Assembly: GCF_014852585.1 (NCBI RefSeq)
Contig: NZ_JACVBX010000005.1
Span: 62,001 to 126,000, forward strand
Source: Pseudomonas sp. PDM18
GTDB taxonomy: Bacteria > Pseudomonadota > Gammaproteobacteria > Pseudomonadales > Pseudomonadaceae
DNA: 64,000 nucleotides
Reading direction: 5' to 3'
Below the pieces are notes generated by a model that ran no database searches, was not told the origin of the DNA, and was given only the letters and a program-made list of their open reading frames with translations. Each line of letters starts with the position of its first letter. The stretch's first letter is position 1. Position numbers and translations under genes: made by a program. Shown piece after piece: positions 18,328-27,112 of the stretch.

Positions 18328-19140
18328 TCAGCGTTGGCAGCGCGGACAGTAGACGCTGGCGCGCTGGCCGAGGCGCACTTCGCGCAGGGTCGAACCACAG
18401 GCCTTGCACGGCTCGCCACCGCGCCCATAGGCGAAGAGTTCCTGCTGGAAATAGCCAGGCTGGCCATCGCCACCGACGAAGTCGCGCAGCGTGGTGCCGC
18501 CGCGTTCGATGGCAATGGCGAGGATGCGCTTGATCTCCTGGGCGAGCTTAACGTAGCGCGCCCGCGAGATGGTTCCGGCTTCGCGGCGCGGGTCGATACC
18601 AGCAGCGAACAGCGCCTCGGTGGCGTAGATGTTGCCCACGCCGACTACCACCGCGTTGTCCATGATGAAGGGCTTCACCGCCATGCTGCGGTTGCGCGAC
18701 AGCTGGAACAGCCGCTCGCCCTCGAAGGCATCGGTCAGCGGCTCCGGACCGAGGTGGCGCAGCAGTTCGTGCTCCAGCGGCGTCAGGCTCCAGAGCAACG
18801 CGCCGAAGCGACGCGGGTCGGTGTAGCGCAGCGCCATGCCCGATTCCAACTCGATATCCACGTGCTCGTGACGCGCCGCCGGCGTGCCGCATTCCACCAG
18901 ACGCAGGTTGCCAGACATACCCAGGTGGCTGATCAGCGTGCCCACCTCGGCATTGAGCAACAGGTACTTGGCGCGCCGCTCCACCTTCACGATGCGCTGT
19001 CCGGACAGGCGAACGTCCAGATCCTCGGGAATCGGCCAGCGCAAGCGGCGCTCGCGGACGATCACGCGGCTGACGCGCTGGCCTTCGAGGTGGGGCGCGA
19101 TGCCCCGGCGGGTGGTTTCGACTTCAGGTAATTCGGGCAT
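18328..19140 (-). CDS. mutM: Formamidopyrimidine-DNA glycosylase (Fpg)
   Basis: 270 aa. It begins with the mature catalytic N terminus [13 protein letters not shown], where Pro2 is the nucleophile and Glu3/Glu6 are catalytic. The conserved Lys is in [11 protein letters not shown], and the helix-two-turn-helix block is [20 protein letters not shown]. The C-terminal zinc finger is [16 protein letters not shown], then YCPRCQR (CxxC..CxxC). It removes 8-oxoguanine and formamidopyrimidines from DNA and nicks the strand by beta/delta elimination. It follows cysQ on the same strand with a 39-bp gap, which is not the order I recall in PAO1. Confidence 0.97.
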   Translation of the reverse strand: MPELPEVETTRRGIAPHLEGQRVSRVIVRERRLRWPIPEDLDVRLSGQRIVKVERRAKYLLLNAEVGTLISHLGMSGNLRLVECGTPAARHEHVDIELESGMALRYTDPRRFGALLWSLTPLEHELLRHLGPEPLTDAFEGERLFQLSRNRSMAVKPFIMDNAVVVGVGNIYATEALFAAGIDPRREAGTISRARYVKLAQEIKRILAIAIERGGTTLRDFVGGDGQPGYFQQELFAYGRGGEPCKACGSTLREVRLGQRASVYCPRCQR

Positions 19141-19179
19141 GGGTCAGAATTTCTGAGGAGCTATCTGTAGGGTAAGGGG

Positions 19180-19998
19180 TCAGTCCAGCGCGCGGGCGAG
19201 CTGGATAAGGTCACCGCGCCAGGCCGCGTCCTTGGGCAACGCCAGGAAGGACCCGTTGAGCAGACTCTCTCGCGCTTCATAGGTGAAGGGCTCGCCGCGC
19301 ACGTCCAGCACTTCTCCGCCAGCGCCTTCCAGCACGCCCTGGGCCGCAGCGGTGTCCCACTGGCTGGTCGGCGCAAGGCGCGGATAGCAGTCCGCCGAGC
19401 CTTCGGCGAGCAGGCAGAACTTCAGGGAGCTGCCGATATTGGCCAGGTTCAGGTCGCCGAAGCGCTGCGCGAGACCGGCCAGCAGCTTTTCCTGCTGCGG
19501 ACTGGAGTGGCGCTTGCTGGCCACCACGGTGAAGACGTCGTCCGGCTCGGTGCGCACTTCGATGGCTTCGGGCTCGTTGCCGCGATCCTCGCACCAGGCG
19601 CCCAGGCCGGCACCGCCGTAGTAGCAGCGGCCGCTGGCCGGAATGCCGACCACGCCGAAAACCACCCGGCCGTGCTCGATCAGCGCGACGTTGACGGTGA
19701 ATTCGTCACTGCCGGAGATGAACTCCTTGGTGCCGTCCAGCGGATCAACCAGCCACCAGCGGGTCCACTGGGCACGCTGTTCCAGCGGAATGTCGCAGTC
19801 CTCCTCGGACAGCACCGGCACATCTGGCGCCAGCGCGCGCAGACCGTCGGCCAGCACGCGGTGGGCGGCCAGGTCGGCGGCGGTCACCGGTGACTCGTCC
19901 GCCTTGCTCTGGACATCCAGGTCGCCTTGCCAGAAGGGCAGGATCACATCGCCTGCCTTGTGCACCAGGTCGATCACGGCAGGCAGAAAAGCATTCAT
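19180..19998 (-). CDS. cysQ: 3'(2'),5'-bisphosphate nucleotidase CysQ
   Basis: 272 aa from the ATG at 19998, which overlaps the nudE stop by one base (a GTG just upstream is the alternative). The inositol-monophosphatase superfamily metal motifs are present: SEED near residue 70, DPLDGTKEFISG near residue 90 and the C-terminal WDTAAAQGVLEGAGG. It hydrolyses 3'-phosphoadenosine 5'-phosphate (pAp), a by-product of sulfate assimilation, to AMP in a lithium-sensitive, Mg-dependent reaction. The coupled nudE upstream makes a nucleotide-pool unit. The next gene on the same strand is mutM, 39 bp on. Confidence 0.94.
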   Translation of the reverse strand: MNAFLPAVIDLVHKAGDVILPFWQGDLDVQSKADESPVTAADLAAHRVLADGLRALAPDVPVLSEEDCDIPLEQRAQWTRWWLVDPLDGTKEFISGSDEFTVNVALIEHGRVVFGVVGIPASGRCYYGGAGLGAWCEDRGNEPEAIEVRTEPDDVFTVVASKRHSSPQQEKLLAGLAQRFGDLNLANIGSSLKFCLLAEGSADCYPRLAPTSQWDTAAAQGVLEGAGGEVLDVRGEPFTYEARESLLNGSFLALPKDAAWRGDLIQLARALD

Positions 19999-20564
19999 CA
20001 CGGCTGGAATTCCCCTCGTTGGGTCAGCAGGTCACGTACCAGATAGAGCGCGGCCAGGGCCCGCCCTTCGCTGAACTGGGCATTCTGCGCAAGACTGGAA
20101 AGCTCACGCAGGCTGATCTTGTCCACGCCCATCGGCTCGGGCTCGTCGCCGGGCAGCGATTCCGCGTAGAGGTCGCGGGCGAGCACCACCTGGATGCGCT
20201 GGCTCATGTAACCGGGCGACAGCGATAGCTCGGTGATGTACTCGAGCTGGTGGGCGCCATAGCCGGCTTCTTCCTTCAGCTCGCGGTTGGCGGCGTCGAG
20301 GATGTCCTCCCCCGGCTCCACCAGGCCCTTGGGCAGCGACAGCTGGTACTCGTCGACTCCGGCGCAGTACTCCTCGACCAGCACGGCGTGTTCGGCGTCG
20401 AGCATGGCGATCACCATCACCGCGCCGTAGCCCTGCCCCTTGCCCACCAGGCGCTCGTAGGTACGCTCAACGCCATTGGAGAAGCGCAGCTGCAGCTCCT
20501 CGACGGCGAAAAGCCGGCTTCTGGCAACGATCTCTCGGGCGAGGACCGTGGGTTTCTGACGCAT
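19998..20564 (-). CDS. nudE: ADP compounds hydrolase NudE (Nudix)
   Basis: 188 aa from the ATG at 20564, with AGGAG about 9 nt upstream. The complete Nudix box Gx5Ex7REUxEExGU is read as GLVEPGEDILDAANRELKEE followed by AGY, near residues 96-118. The N-terminal LAREIVARSRLFAVEELQL and the C-terminal PGYMSQRIQVVLARDL are typical of the NudE / ADP-ribose pyrophosphatase branch. The family cleaves ADP-ribose, NADH and Ap3A-like compounds to AMP plus a phosphorylated moiety. Translationally coupled to cysQ. Divergent from the HAD hydrolase gene at 20691. Confidence 0.92.
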   Translation of the reverse strand: MRQKPTVLAREIVARSRLFAVEELQLRFSNGVERTYERLVGKGQGYGAVMVIAMLDAEHAVLVEEYCAGVDEYQLSLPKGLVEPGEDILDAANRELKEEAGYGAHQLEYITELSLSPGYMSQRIQVVLARDLYAESLPGDEPEPMGVDKISLRELSSLAQNAQFSEGRALAALYLVRDLLTQRGEFQP

Positions 20565-20690
20565 GGGGCGACTCCTGGGGGTGGCCGGGTCGGCTATGAT
20601 AACCCGCCTTTTCCGATTCTCCGTGTCAGATATCGCGCCGATTCCGTCCACCGGCGGCGCAATTGCGACACCCTTTTGCGAAAGCCCAGC

Positions 20691-21353
20691 ATGCCACGCC
20701 TGCCCTGGAACCAGATCGACACCGTCCTCCTCGACATGGACGGCACCTTGCTCGATCTGCATTTCGACAACCACTTTTGGCTCGAACACCTGCCGCAACG
20801 CTATGCCGAACACCACGGCATCAGCCGCGCCGAGGCCGACGCCGAGCTGCTGCCGTTGTTCCGCGACAACGCAGGCTTGCTCAACTGGTACTGCCTGGAC
20901 TTCTGGAGTCGTGAGCTCAAGCTGTCGATCCTCGACCTCAAGCACGAGGTCGCCGACCTCATCGCGCTGCGCCCGGACGCCGACCTGTTCCTCGCCGAAC
21001 TGCGCCGGCATGGCAAGCGCGCGGTGCTGATCACCAATGCCCACCGTGATTCGCTGTCGCTGAAGATGCAGCGGGTGGAGCTGTCGCCCTGGTTCGACCG
21101 GCTGATCAGCTCCCACGACTATGGTTTCCCCAAGGAGGACCAGCAGTTCTGGCAGGCGCTGCGGGCGGACGTCGGTTTCGATCCGGCGCGAAGCCTGTTC
21201 ATCGACGACAGCCTGCCGATCCTGCGTGCCGCGCGGACCTTCGGCGTCGCCCAGTTGCTGGCGGTGCGCCAGCCGGACAGCCGCCAGGGGCCGAAGGACA
21301 CCGAGGAATTCGCCGCCCAGGAAGACTACCGGGCGCTGCTCGACGGGTTATGA
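20691..21353 (+). CDS. yrfG: HAD-family GMP/IMP nucleotidase-like hydrolase (YrfG type)
   Basis: 220 aa from the ATG at 20691. HAD motif I is VLLDMDGTLLDLHFDN (nucleophile Asp in DMDGT), motif II is AVLITNAHRDS, and motifs III/IV are FPKEDQQFWQAL and SLFIDDSLPIL. Size and the N-terminal MPRLPWNQIDTVL agree with the YrfG purine nucleotidase group, which dephosphorylates IMP and GMP in the cytoplasm; substrate choice is inferred from family membership. It is divergent from nudE in the same gene order as in other Pseudomonas, so the neighbours share a nucleotide-metabolism theme. Confidence 0.88.
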   Translation: MPRLPWNQIDTVLLDMDGTLLDLHFDNHFWLEHLPQRYAEHHGISRAEADAELLPLFRDNAGLLNWYCLDFWSRELKLSILDLKHEVADLIALRPDADLFLAELRRHGKRAVLITNAHRDSLSLKMQRVELSPWFDRLISSHDYGFPKEDQQFWQALRADVGFDPARSLFIDDSLPILRAARTFGVAQLLAVRQPDSRQGPKDTEEFAAQEDYRALLDGL

Positions 21354-21374
21354 GGCGCGCGGCTGCAGAAACAG

Positions 21375-21399
21375 CGAGCCCGGCGCGAGGCCGGGCTCG
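21375..21399. terminator. Hairpin between convergent HAD and BON-LysM genes
   Basis: A perfect 10-bp stem CGAGCCCGGC / GCCGGGCTCG with loop GCGAG sits between two convergent genes. No U-tract follows on either strand, so a transcription-end role is likely but not certain. Confidence 0.55.
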
Positions 21400-21423
21400 T
21401 GGACTGCCTGTTGCAAAATCCGC

Positions 21424-21861
21424 TTATTCCGGAATCCGCAGTACCTGGCCGGGATAGATCTTGTCCGGATGGCTGAGCAGCGGCTTGTTCGCCTCGAAAA
21501 TCTTGTTGTAAAGGTTGGCGTTGCCGTACTCCGCCTTGGCGATGGCGCTGAGCGTGTCGCCCTTTTTCACCGTAACGAAGCGCGCTTCCGGGGCCGGGGC
21601 GGCGACGGTGATGTGGTCCTCCACACCGGAAACACCCGCGACGTTGCCCAGCGCGAGGAGGATTTTCTCCTTCTCTTCCTGGCTGGCCACTTCACCCGTG
21701 GCGATCACCTTGTCGCCTTCGACGCTGACCTGGATGTTCGGGTTGCCCAGACCCACCTTGGCGATGTGGTCCTTGAGCGATTCGGCGGCCTGCGCCTCCT
21801 GGCCCACAATGCTTTCCCACAGCTTCTCGCCGGCTTCCTTCACGAACGCAAAAATGCCCAT
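21424..21861 (-). CDS. BON and LysM domain protein (Kbp/YgaU-like potassium-binding protein)
   Basis: 145 aa from the ATG at 21861; AGGAGG with 7-nt spacing excludes the TTG two codons upstream. Residues about 30-85 form a BON domain (IQVSVEGDKVIATGEVASQE, then LGNVAGVSGVEDHITV). Residues about 95-145 are a LysM domain (FVTVKKGDTLSAIAKAEYG, ending YPGQVLRIPE). There is no signal peptide, and the order BON then LysM matches E. coli Kbp (YgaU), a cytoplasmic potassium-binding protein induced by osmotic stress. Function here is by analogy. Convergent with the HAD gene and divergent from the LysR gene. Confidence 0.87.
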   Translation of the reverse strand: MGIFAFVKEAGEKLWESIVGQEAQAAESLKDHIAKVGLGNPNIQVSVEGDKVIATGEVASQEEKEKILLALGNVAGVSGVEDHITVAAPAPEARFVTVKKGDTLSAIAKAEYGNANLYNKIFEANKPLLSHPDKIYPGQVLRIPE

Positions 21862-22009
21862 TTCCAACCTCCTTACGGTTACAGTGACAAGCGGCCGGCA
21901 TTGGGCAGACCGCGCGCCCCTGGAGTCTAGACGGCGACTTCCGCAGCGCCTGACGGAAAAGCCCTAATCCTTCCCCGACCCGACAGAACGCCCCGGAGCC
22001 CTCCCGCCG

Positions 22010-22909
22010 ATGGACATCAAGCAGCTGAAATTCCTCTGCGCCCTGGACGAGACGCGGCATTTCGGCCAGGCGGCGGCGCGCTGCCATGTCACCCAGCCAA
22101 CCCTGTCCATGCGCTTGCGCAGCCTGGAGGAAGAGCTAGGCCTGGAACTGGTGCGCCGCGGGCAGCGCTTCGAGGGCTTCACCGAAGCCGGCGAGCGCGT
22201 ATTGGCCTGGGCCCGCAGCCTGCTGGCAGCCCACGACGGCCTGTATGCCGAAGCGGCCGCCTGCCGCGGCCAACTGGTCGGCACCCTGCGCCTGGGCCTG
22301 GTACCCCTGGCGGGGTTCGACCCCATGCGGCTGATCGAGCTGTTCGCCCAGCGCCACCCGGAACTGCGCTTCCAGCTGTTCGCCCTGAGCTCGGAAAACA
22401 TCCTCGAAGGCCTGGGCCGCAATCAGCTGGACCTCGGCCTGTCGTACCTCGACCGACTCGACCGCGAGCACTTCGAAAGCCTGGAACTGGCCGCCACGCG
22501 CATGGGCCTGCTGCATGACCGCCGGCACTTCCAGATCGACAGCCCGACCCTGAGCTGGGATGCCCTGGCGGAGCTGCCACTGGGTCTGCTCTCGGCCGGC
22601 ATGCACTTCCGCCAGTCCATCGACCACGGCTTCCGCAGCCGAGGCCTGACCCCCCAGGCGCGCCTGGAGACCGACGCCGTGCACCAACTGGTGCAGGCCG
22701 TTGAGCGCGGGCTGTGTTGCGCGATCATGCCGCTGGGCAGCGGGCTGGACGCCCAGGGCGAGCACTTCGCCCTCACCCCGATAGAGGACGCGCGCACGCT
22801 GGCGCCGCTGGGCCTGATCCTGCGCCGCAGCGAGCCGCGCTCGGCGTTGGCCGAGGCCTGCTTCCGCGAAGCGGCGGTTTTGCTGGACGGTTCCGAGACC
22901 GACCGATAG
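22010..22909 (+). CDS. LysR-family transcriptional regulator
   Basis: 299 aa. The N-terminal winged helix-turn-helix is MDIKQLKFLCALDETRHFGQ onward, with AAARCHVTQPTLSMRLRSLE as the recognition part (residues about 1-60). The rest is the usual periplasmic-binding-like co-inducer domain, with LRLGLVPLAGFDP at the first strand. The regulator is encoded directly upstream of fdhD and the YdeP-type oxidoreductase (93-bp gap, same strand), so it may control those genes, or the divergent BON-LysM gene, since LysR proteins often act on divergent neighbours. Effector unknown. Confidence 0.9.
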   Translation: MDIKQLKFLCALDETRHFGQAAARCHVTQPTLSMRLRSLEEELGLELVRRGQRFEGFTEAGERVLAWARSLLAAHDGLYAEAAACRGQLVGTLRLGLVPLAGFDPMRLIELFAQRHPELRFQLFALSSENILEGLGRNQLDLGLSYLDRLDREHFESLELAATRMGLLHDRRHFQIDSPTLSWDALAELPLGLLSAGMHFRQSIDHGFRSRGLTPQARLETDAVHQLVQAVERGLCCAIMPLGSGLDAQGEHFALTPIEDARTLAPLGLILRRSEPRSALAEACFREAAVLLDGSETDR

Positions 22910-23002
22910 ACCGCGTCGATCACAACATCGACAGCAGCCATTAGACGCTGCCACGGCATAGGCATAGGCTGGTCGTATTACTAGAACCACAGGGCTCAGC
23001 CC

Positions 23003-23839
23003 ATGCCTTGCCTGATCACCCGCCCGGCCAGCGCCGCGGTCCGGGATACCGTCGTGCCTGCCGACGGCTACAGCTACGCCGAACTCACCCCGAAGGGCGG
23101 CACCGGTCGCGCCGCGCTGGCCGGCGAAGTCGCCCTGGCGATTGCCTACAACGGGCTCAGCCAGGCCGTCATGATGGTCTCGCCGAACGACCTGGAAGAC
23201 TTCGTCTACGGTTTCAGCCTAGGCGCCGGCCTCATCGCCTCCATCGACGACATCTATGACGTGCGCCTGTCGCCCCACGGCGATGCCATCGCCGCCGAGT
23301 TGCAAGTCAGCAATCGCGCCTTCTGGGCCCTCAAGGACCAGCGCCGGCAACTTGCTGGCAATACCGGCTGCGGCCTGTGCGGCGTCGAGGCACTGGACCA
23401 GGCGCTGCCCGATCTGCCGGTGCTGCCATCGGCGCCACTGCCGCCCGCCGCGCACCTCGAGCACCTGCGTGAACGGGTCAACGCCGTGCAGGAGATCGGC
23501 CGCCGCAGTGGCGCGCTGCACGCCGCGCTGTTCGTCGATGCCGCCGGCGAGATACGCCTGTGCCGCGAGGACATCGGCCGCCACAACGCCCTCGACAAGC
23601 TGATCGGTGCCCTCAAGCGCCAGCGCCTGGACCTGGCCGGCGGTTTTGCCGTGGTCACCAGCCGCTGCAGCCTGGAACTTATCCACAAGGCCGTGCGCGG
23701 CGGGCTGTCGACCCTGGTCAGCCTTTCCGCGCCGACCGCCCTCACCGTGCAGTGGGCCCGCGAGCACAACCTGAACCTGATCCACCTGCCGCACCGCAGC
23801 GCGCCGCGCATCTATAGCCCGGCTCCGCCAGACGCCTGA
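23003..23839 (+). CDS. fdhD: Formate dehydrogenase accessory sulfurtransferase FdhD
   Basis: 278 aa. The catalytic CxxC motif is in NTGCGLCGVEALDQAL (near residues 120-135), and EDIGRHNALDKLIGAL is the conserved C-terminal nucleotide/cofactor-binding block. FdhD takes sulfur from the IscS cysteine desulfurase and places it on the molybdenum of bis-MGD in formate dehydrogenases, which activates them. The downstream gene 29 bp on encodes the likely client, a FdhF/YdeP-type molybdoenzyme, so the two form an operon with a logical partnership. Confidence 0.94.
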   Translation: MPCLITRPASAAVRDTVVPADGYSYAELTPKGGTGRAALAGEVALAIAYNGLSQAVMMVSPNDLEDFVYGFSLGAGLIASIDDIYDVRLSPHGDAIAAELQVSNRAFWALKDQRRQLAGNTGCGLCGVEALDQALPDLPVLPSAPLPPAAHLEHLRERVNAVQEIGRRSGALHAALFVDAAGEIRLCREDIGRHNALDKLIGALKRQRLDLAGGFAVVTSRCSLELIHKAVRGGLSTLVSLSAPTALTVQWAREHNLNLIHLPHRSAPRIYSPAPPDA

Positions 23840-23868
23840 ACGCCCGTTTTCGAAGATAAAGAGACCCC

Positions 23869-26190
23869 ATGAGCCTGCAGCAAGAGAATCCCCGCTACCA
23901 ACCCTACAAGGGCGCAGCCGCCGGCTGGGGCGCGCTCATCAGCGTCACGCGCTTCTGGCTGGACAGCAAGCAGCCATTCAAGAACCTGCGCGCCCTGCTC
24001 AAGACCAACCAGAACGGCGGCTTCGACTGCCCTGGTTGCGCCTGGGGCGACTCGCCCGAAGACGGCCGAGTGAAGTTCTGCGAGAACGGCGCCAAGGCAG
24101 TGAACTGGGAAGCCACCAAGCGCCGCGTCGACCCGGCATTCTTCGCCCGCCACAGCGTCAGCTCGCTGCGCGAGCAGAGCGACTACTGGCTCGAATACCA
24201 GGGCCGGCTGACCGAGCCGATGCGTTACGACGCGACCACCGACCGTTACCAGCCGATCGCCTGGGACGATGCCTTTGCGCTGATCGCCCAGCACCTGAAT
24301 GCGCTGGAAAGCCCGGACCAGGCCGAGTTCTACACCTCCGGCCGGGCCAGCAACGAGGCGGCCTTCCTCTACCAGCTGTTCGTCCGCGCCTTCGGCACCA
24401 ACAACTTCCCCGACTGCTCGAACATGTGCCACGAGGCTAGCGGCGTCGCTCTGGGCCAGAGCGTCGGCGTCGGCAAGGGCAGCGTGACCTTCGACGACTT
24501 CGAGCATGCCGACGCGATCTTCGTCTTCGGCCAGAACCCCGGCACCAACCACCCGCGCATGCTCGAACCGCTGCGCGAGGCGGTAAAGCGCGGCGCCCAA
24601 GTGGTCGCCTTCAACCCGCTGAAGGAGCGCGGCCTGGAACGCTTCCAGCACCCGCAGCATGCGCTGGAAATGCTCACCAACGGCTCCGAGCCGCTGAACA
24701 CCGCGTTCTTCCGCCCCGCCCTGGGCGGCGACATGGCCGCCGTTCGCGGCATGGCCAAGTTCCTCTTGCAATGGGAACGCGAAGCCCAGGCCAAGGGCGA
24801 GCCGGCAGTGTTCGACCATGAATTCATCGCCGAGCATACCCAGGGCGTCGACGCCTACCTAGCCGCCGTGGACGACACCAGCTGGGACCACATCGTCCAG
24901 CAGTCGGGCCTGAGTCTCGAGGAGATCGAGCAGGCCGCGATCATGTACCGCCGCGCAGACCGCGTGATCGTCTGCTGGGCCATGGGCATCACCCAGCACC
25001 ACCACTCGGTGCCGACCATCCAGGAACTGGTCAGCCTGCAACTGCTGCGCGGCAACGTCGGCCGCCCCGGCGCCGGCCTGTGCCCGGTGCGCGGCCACAG
25101 CAACGTGCAGGGCGATCGAACCATGGGCATCAACGACCGCCCGCCGGCCGCGTTGCTCGACGCCATCGAGCGCCGCTTCCAGTTCAAGGTGCCGCGCGAG
25201 AACGGCCACAACACCGTCGAGGCGATCAACGCCATGCTCGATGGCCAGTCGAAGGTATTCATCGGCCTGGGCGGCAACTTCGCCCAGGCGACCCCGGACA
25301 GCCGGCGCACTCATCAAGCCTTGCGCAATTGCGCGCTGACCGTGCAGATCAGCACCAAGCTCAACCGCAGCCACCTCACCGTCGGCGGCGACGCGCTGAT
25401 CCTGCCGTGCCTGGGCCGCACCGACATCGACCGCCAGGCAGAAGGCCCGCAGGCGGTGACCGTGGAAGATTCCTTCAGCATGATCCACGCGTCCTTCGGA
25501 CAGTTGGAGCCCTCGTCGAAGCAGATGCGCTCCGAGCCCGCGATCATCGCCGGCATCGCCAAGGCCACCCTGGGCAACCACCCGGTGGACTGGGACGCGA
25601 TGATCGCCAACTACGACCGCATCCGCGACCTGATCGCCGATACCATCCCCGGCTTCAGCGACTTCAATCGCCGCGTAGCCAATCCCGGCGGCTTCCATCT
25701 GGGCAACTCGGCCGGTTCGCGGCGCTGGAACACCGCCAGCGGCAAGGCCAACTTCCACCATCATCCGCTGCCGGCCGACCTGGTCCACGCGAAGATCCGC
25801 GAGACCGGCCAGGAGCCACACCTGATCCTGCAGACGCTGCGTTCCCACGACCAGTACAACACCACCATCTACGGCCTGGACGACCGCTACCGCGGCGTGC
25901 GCGGGCACCGCGAGGTGGTGTTCGCCAACGAGGCCGACATCCGCCGCCTGGGCTTCGAGCCCGGCGAGAAAGTAGACATGGTGTCGCTCTGGTCCGATGG
26001 CGTGGACCGCCGCGTCAGCGGCTTCACACTGCTGGCCTACGACATCCCCGCTGGTCAGGCCGCGGCCTATTACCCGGAAACCAACCCGCTGGTGCCGCTG
26101 GACAGCCACGGCGTGGGCAGCCATACGCCGACCTCGAAGTTCGTCGCTATCCGTTTCGAGAAGGCGCGGCCGAGCCTGCGGATCGTTTGA
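23869..26190 (+). CDS. FdhF/YdeP-family molybdopterin oxidoreductase
   Basis: 773 aa with no signal peptide, so cytoplasmic. The Mo-bis-MGD catalytic Cys-His pair is Cys187-His188 in CSNMCHEASGVALGQS, where formate dehydrogenases place Sec/Cys-His. An N-terminal cysteine group (CPGCAWGDSPEDG, Cys54 and Cys57, plus a Cys near residue 71) may hold an iron-sulfur cluster, but a fourth ligand is not obvious. FGQNPGTNHPRML and the GHSNVQGDRTMGI block bind the pterin dinucleotides. YdeP-type proteins have uncertain substrates; formate oxidation is a guess from FdhD next door. No iron-sulfur or cytochrome subunit accompanies it. Confidence 0.88.
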   Translation: MSLQQENPRYQPYKGAAAGWGALISVTRFWLDSKQPFKNLRALLKTNQNGGFDCPGCAWGDSPEDGRVKFCENGAKAVNWEATKRRVDPAFFARHSVSSLREQSDYWLEYQGRLTEPMRYDATTDRYQPIAWDDAFALIAQHLNALESPDQAEFYTSGRASNEAAFLYQLFVRAFGTNNFPDCSNMCHEASGVALGQSVGVGKGSVTFDDFEHADAIFVFGQNPGTNHPRMLEPLREAVKRGAQVVAFNPLKERGLERFQHPQHALEMLTNGSEPLNTAFFRPALGGDMAAVRGMAKFLLQWEREAQAKGEPAVFDHEFIAEHTQGVDAYLAAVDDTSWDHIVQQSGLSLEEIEQAAIMYRRADRVIVCWAMGITQHHHSVPTIQELVSLQLLRGNVGRPGAGLCPVRGHSNVQGDRTMGINDRPPAALLDAIERRFQFKVPRENGHNTVEAINAMLDGQSKVFIGLGGNFAQATPDSRRTHQALRNCALTVQISTKLNRSHLTVGGDALILPCLGRTDIDRQAEGPQAVTVEDSFSMIHASFGQLEPSSKQMRSEPAIIAGIAKATLGNHPVDWDAMIANYDRIRDLIADTIPGFSDFNRRVANPGGFHLGNSAGSRRWNTASGKANFHHHPLPADLVHAKIRETGQEPHLILQTLRSHDQYNTTIYGLDDRYRGVRGHREVVFANEADIRRLGFEPGEKVDMVSLWSDGVDRRVSGFTLLAYDIPAGQAAAYYPETNPLVPLDSHGVGSHTPTSKFVAIRFEKARPSLRIV

Positions 26191-26565
26191 TGCCCCTCAC
26201 GGCGCTCCGCTGGGAGCGCCGCCTGCCTCCCGTTCGCGAGCAAGCTGTCTGGCGCGCGCGAGCGCTTCTTCCTGCGAAAAACCCGCTGGATTGGTGCCAT
26301 GGCAGAAAGGGATGAAAGGTAAACTCGGAAGGACCAGGGTGATTTACGTGAAAAGCCATCATTTCAATGGCAATTTGTGAGAATCACACCTCACAAATGG
26401 AACCCCGGAATAACACTCAGACCGCCCAAAATCGAAAAAGTTCTGACCACAAATCAAATACTTGCAATATTTGATGAAAGTCGTGTTACTCGTCGGAACC
26501 CCCTTGTCAGAGCCTTCGCACGAACCGAGGATCGCTTCCAACATCCCCACAGAGAGATCCTCTCT
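26191..26565 (+). promoter_or_regulatory. AT-rich leader upstream of the glycine-zipper genes
   Basis: These 375 bp are gene-free. From about 26330 on the composition is clearly more AT-rich than the flanking genes. Two dyads are visible: ATTTGTGAG / CTCACAAAT (26373-26398, 8-nt spacer) and ATCAAATA / TATTTGAT (26453-26475, 7-nt spacer). Both are upstream of the ATG at 26566 and are candidate operators. I cannot point to a convincing -35/-10 pair. Confidence 0.55.
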
Positions 26566-27066
26566 ATGAAGTACTCCTCGATGCTCCTGTTGTCTCTTGC
26601 GCTGGTCGGTGGTACCGCCTTTGCGGACGGCGACACCCGTGCCGGCGTCGGTGGCGCCCTGGGCGGGGTATTGGGCACTGCGGTCGGCCAGGCGGTCGGC
26701 GGTAGCACCGGCGCCGCCATCGGTGGCGGCCTTGGCGGTGCAGCAGGCGGCGCAATGGGCGCCCGCCACGGCAACAAGACAGAAGCCGCCATCGGCGGCG
26801 GCCTGGGCGCAGCCGGCGGCCAGGTGCTGGGCAACAAAATGGGCGGCACCACCGGTGGCCTGATCGGCGCGGCCCTCGGCGGCGGCGCAGGCGGCGCGTT
26901 GGGCAACCATTACGCCGACAGCAACCGCGATGACGACGATGACGACTACCGCGGCTACCGTCGCGCCCGTTACGACGACCATCGTCATTATGATCGCCGC
27001 TGGCACGACAACGGCCGCCACCGCGGCTGGTACAAGCACAAGCACCATCATCGCGACTGGGATTGA
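26566..27066 (+). CDS. Glycine-zipper exported protein with Asp/His/Arg-rich tail (copy 1)
   Basis: 166 aa from the ATG at 26566. A signal peptide (MKYSSMLLLSLALVGGTAFA) is followed by a long glycine-zipper region (about residues 24-115), with many GxxxG units such as GGALGGVLGTAVGQAVGG and ATKTEAAIGGG-type blocks. The C-terminal 50 residues are polar: a DDDDDD run, then Arg/Tyr/His-rich KHKHHHRDWD. It resembles YMGG-like Gly-zipper proteins of the envelope, which insert into or oligomerise at membranes. The poly-His/Asp tail could bind metal ions. The gene immediately downstream is a paralogue. Function not known. Confidence 0.82.
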   Translation: MKYSSMLLLSLALVGGTAFADGDTRAGVGGALGGVLGTAVGQAVGGSTGAAIGGGLGGAAGGAMGARHGNKTEAAIGGGLGAAGGQVLGNKMGGTTGGLIGAALGGGAGGALGNHYADSNRDDDDDDYRGYRRARYDDHRHYDRRWHDNGRHRGWYKHKHHHRDWD

Positions 27067-27112
27067 TCCGCGGCATAACTAACCGCGATCAGTCCACGGA
27101 AACGACGACTGG

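Noticed and set aside
24421..24440. Selenocysteine (in-frame UGA) at the molybdenum site of the YdeP-type enzyme
   Set aside because: The catalytic position is an ordinary TGC codon (Cys187), and there is no in-frame TGA within the gene.
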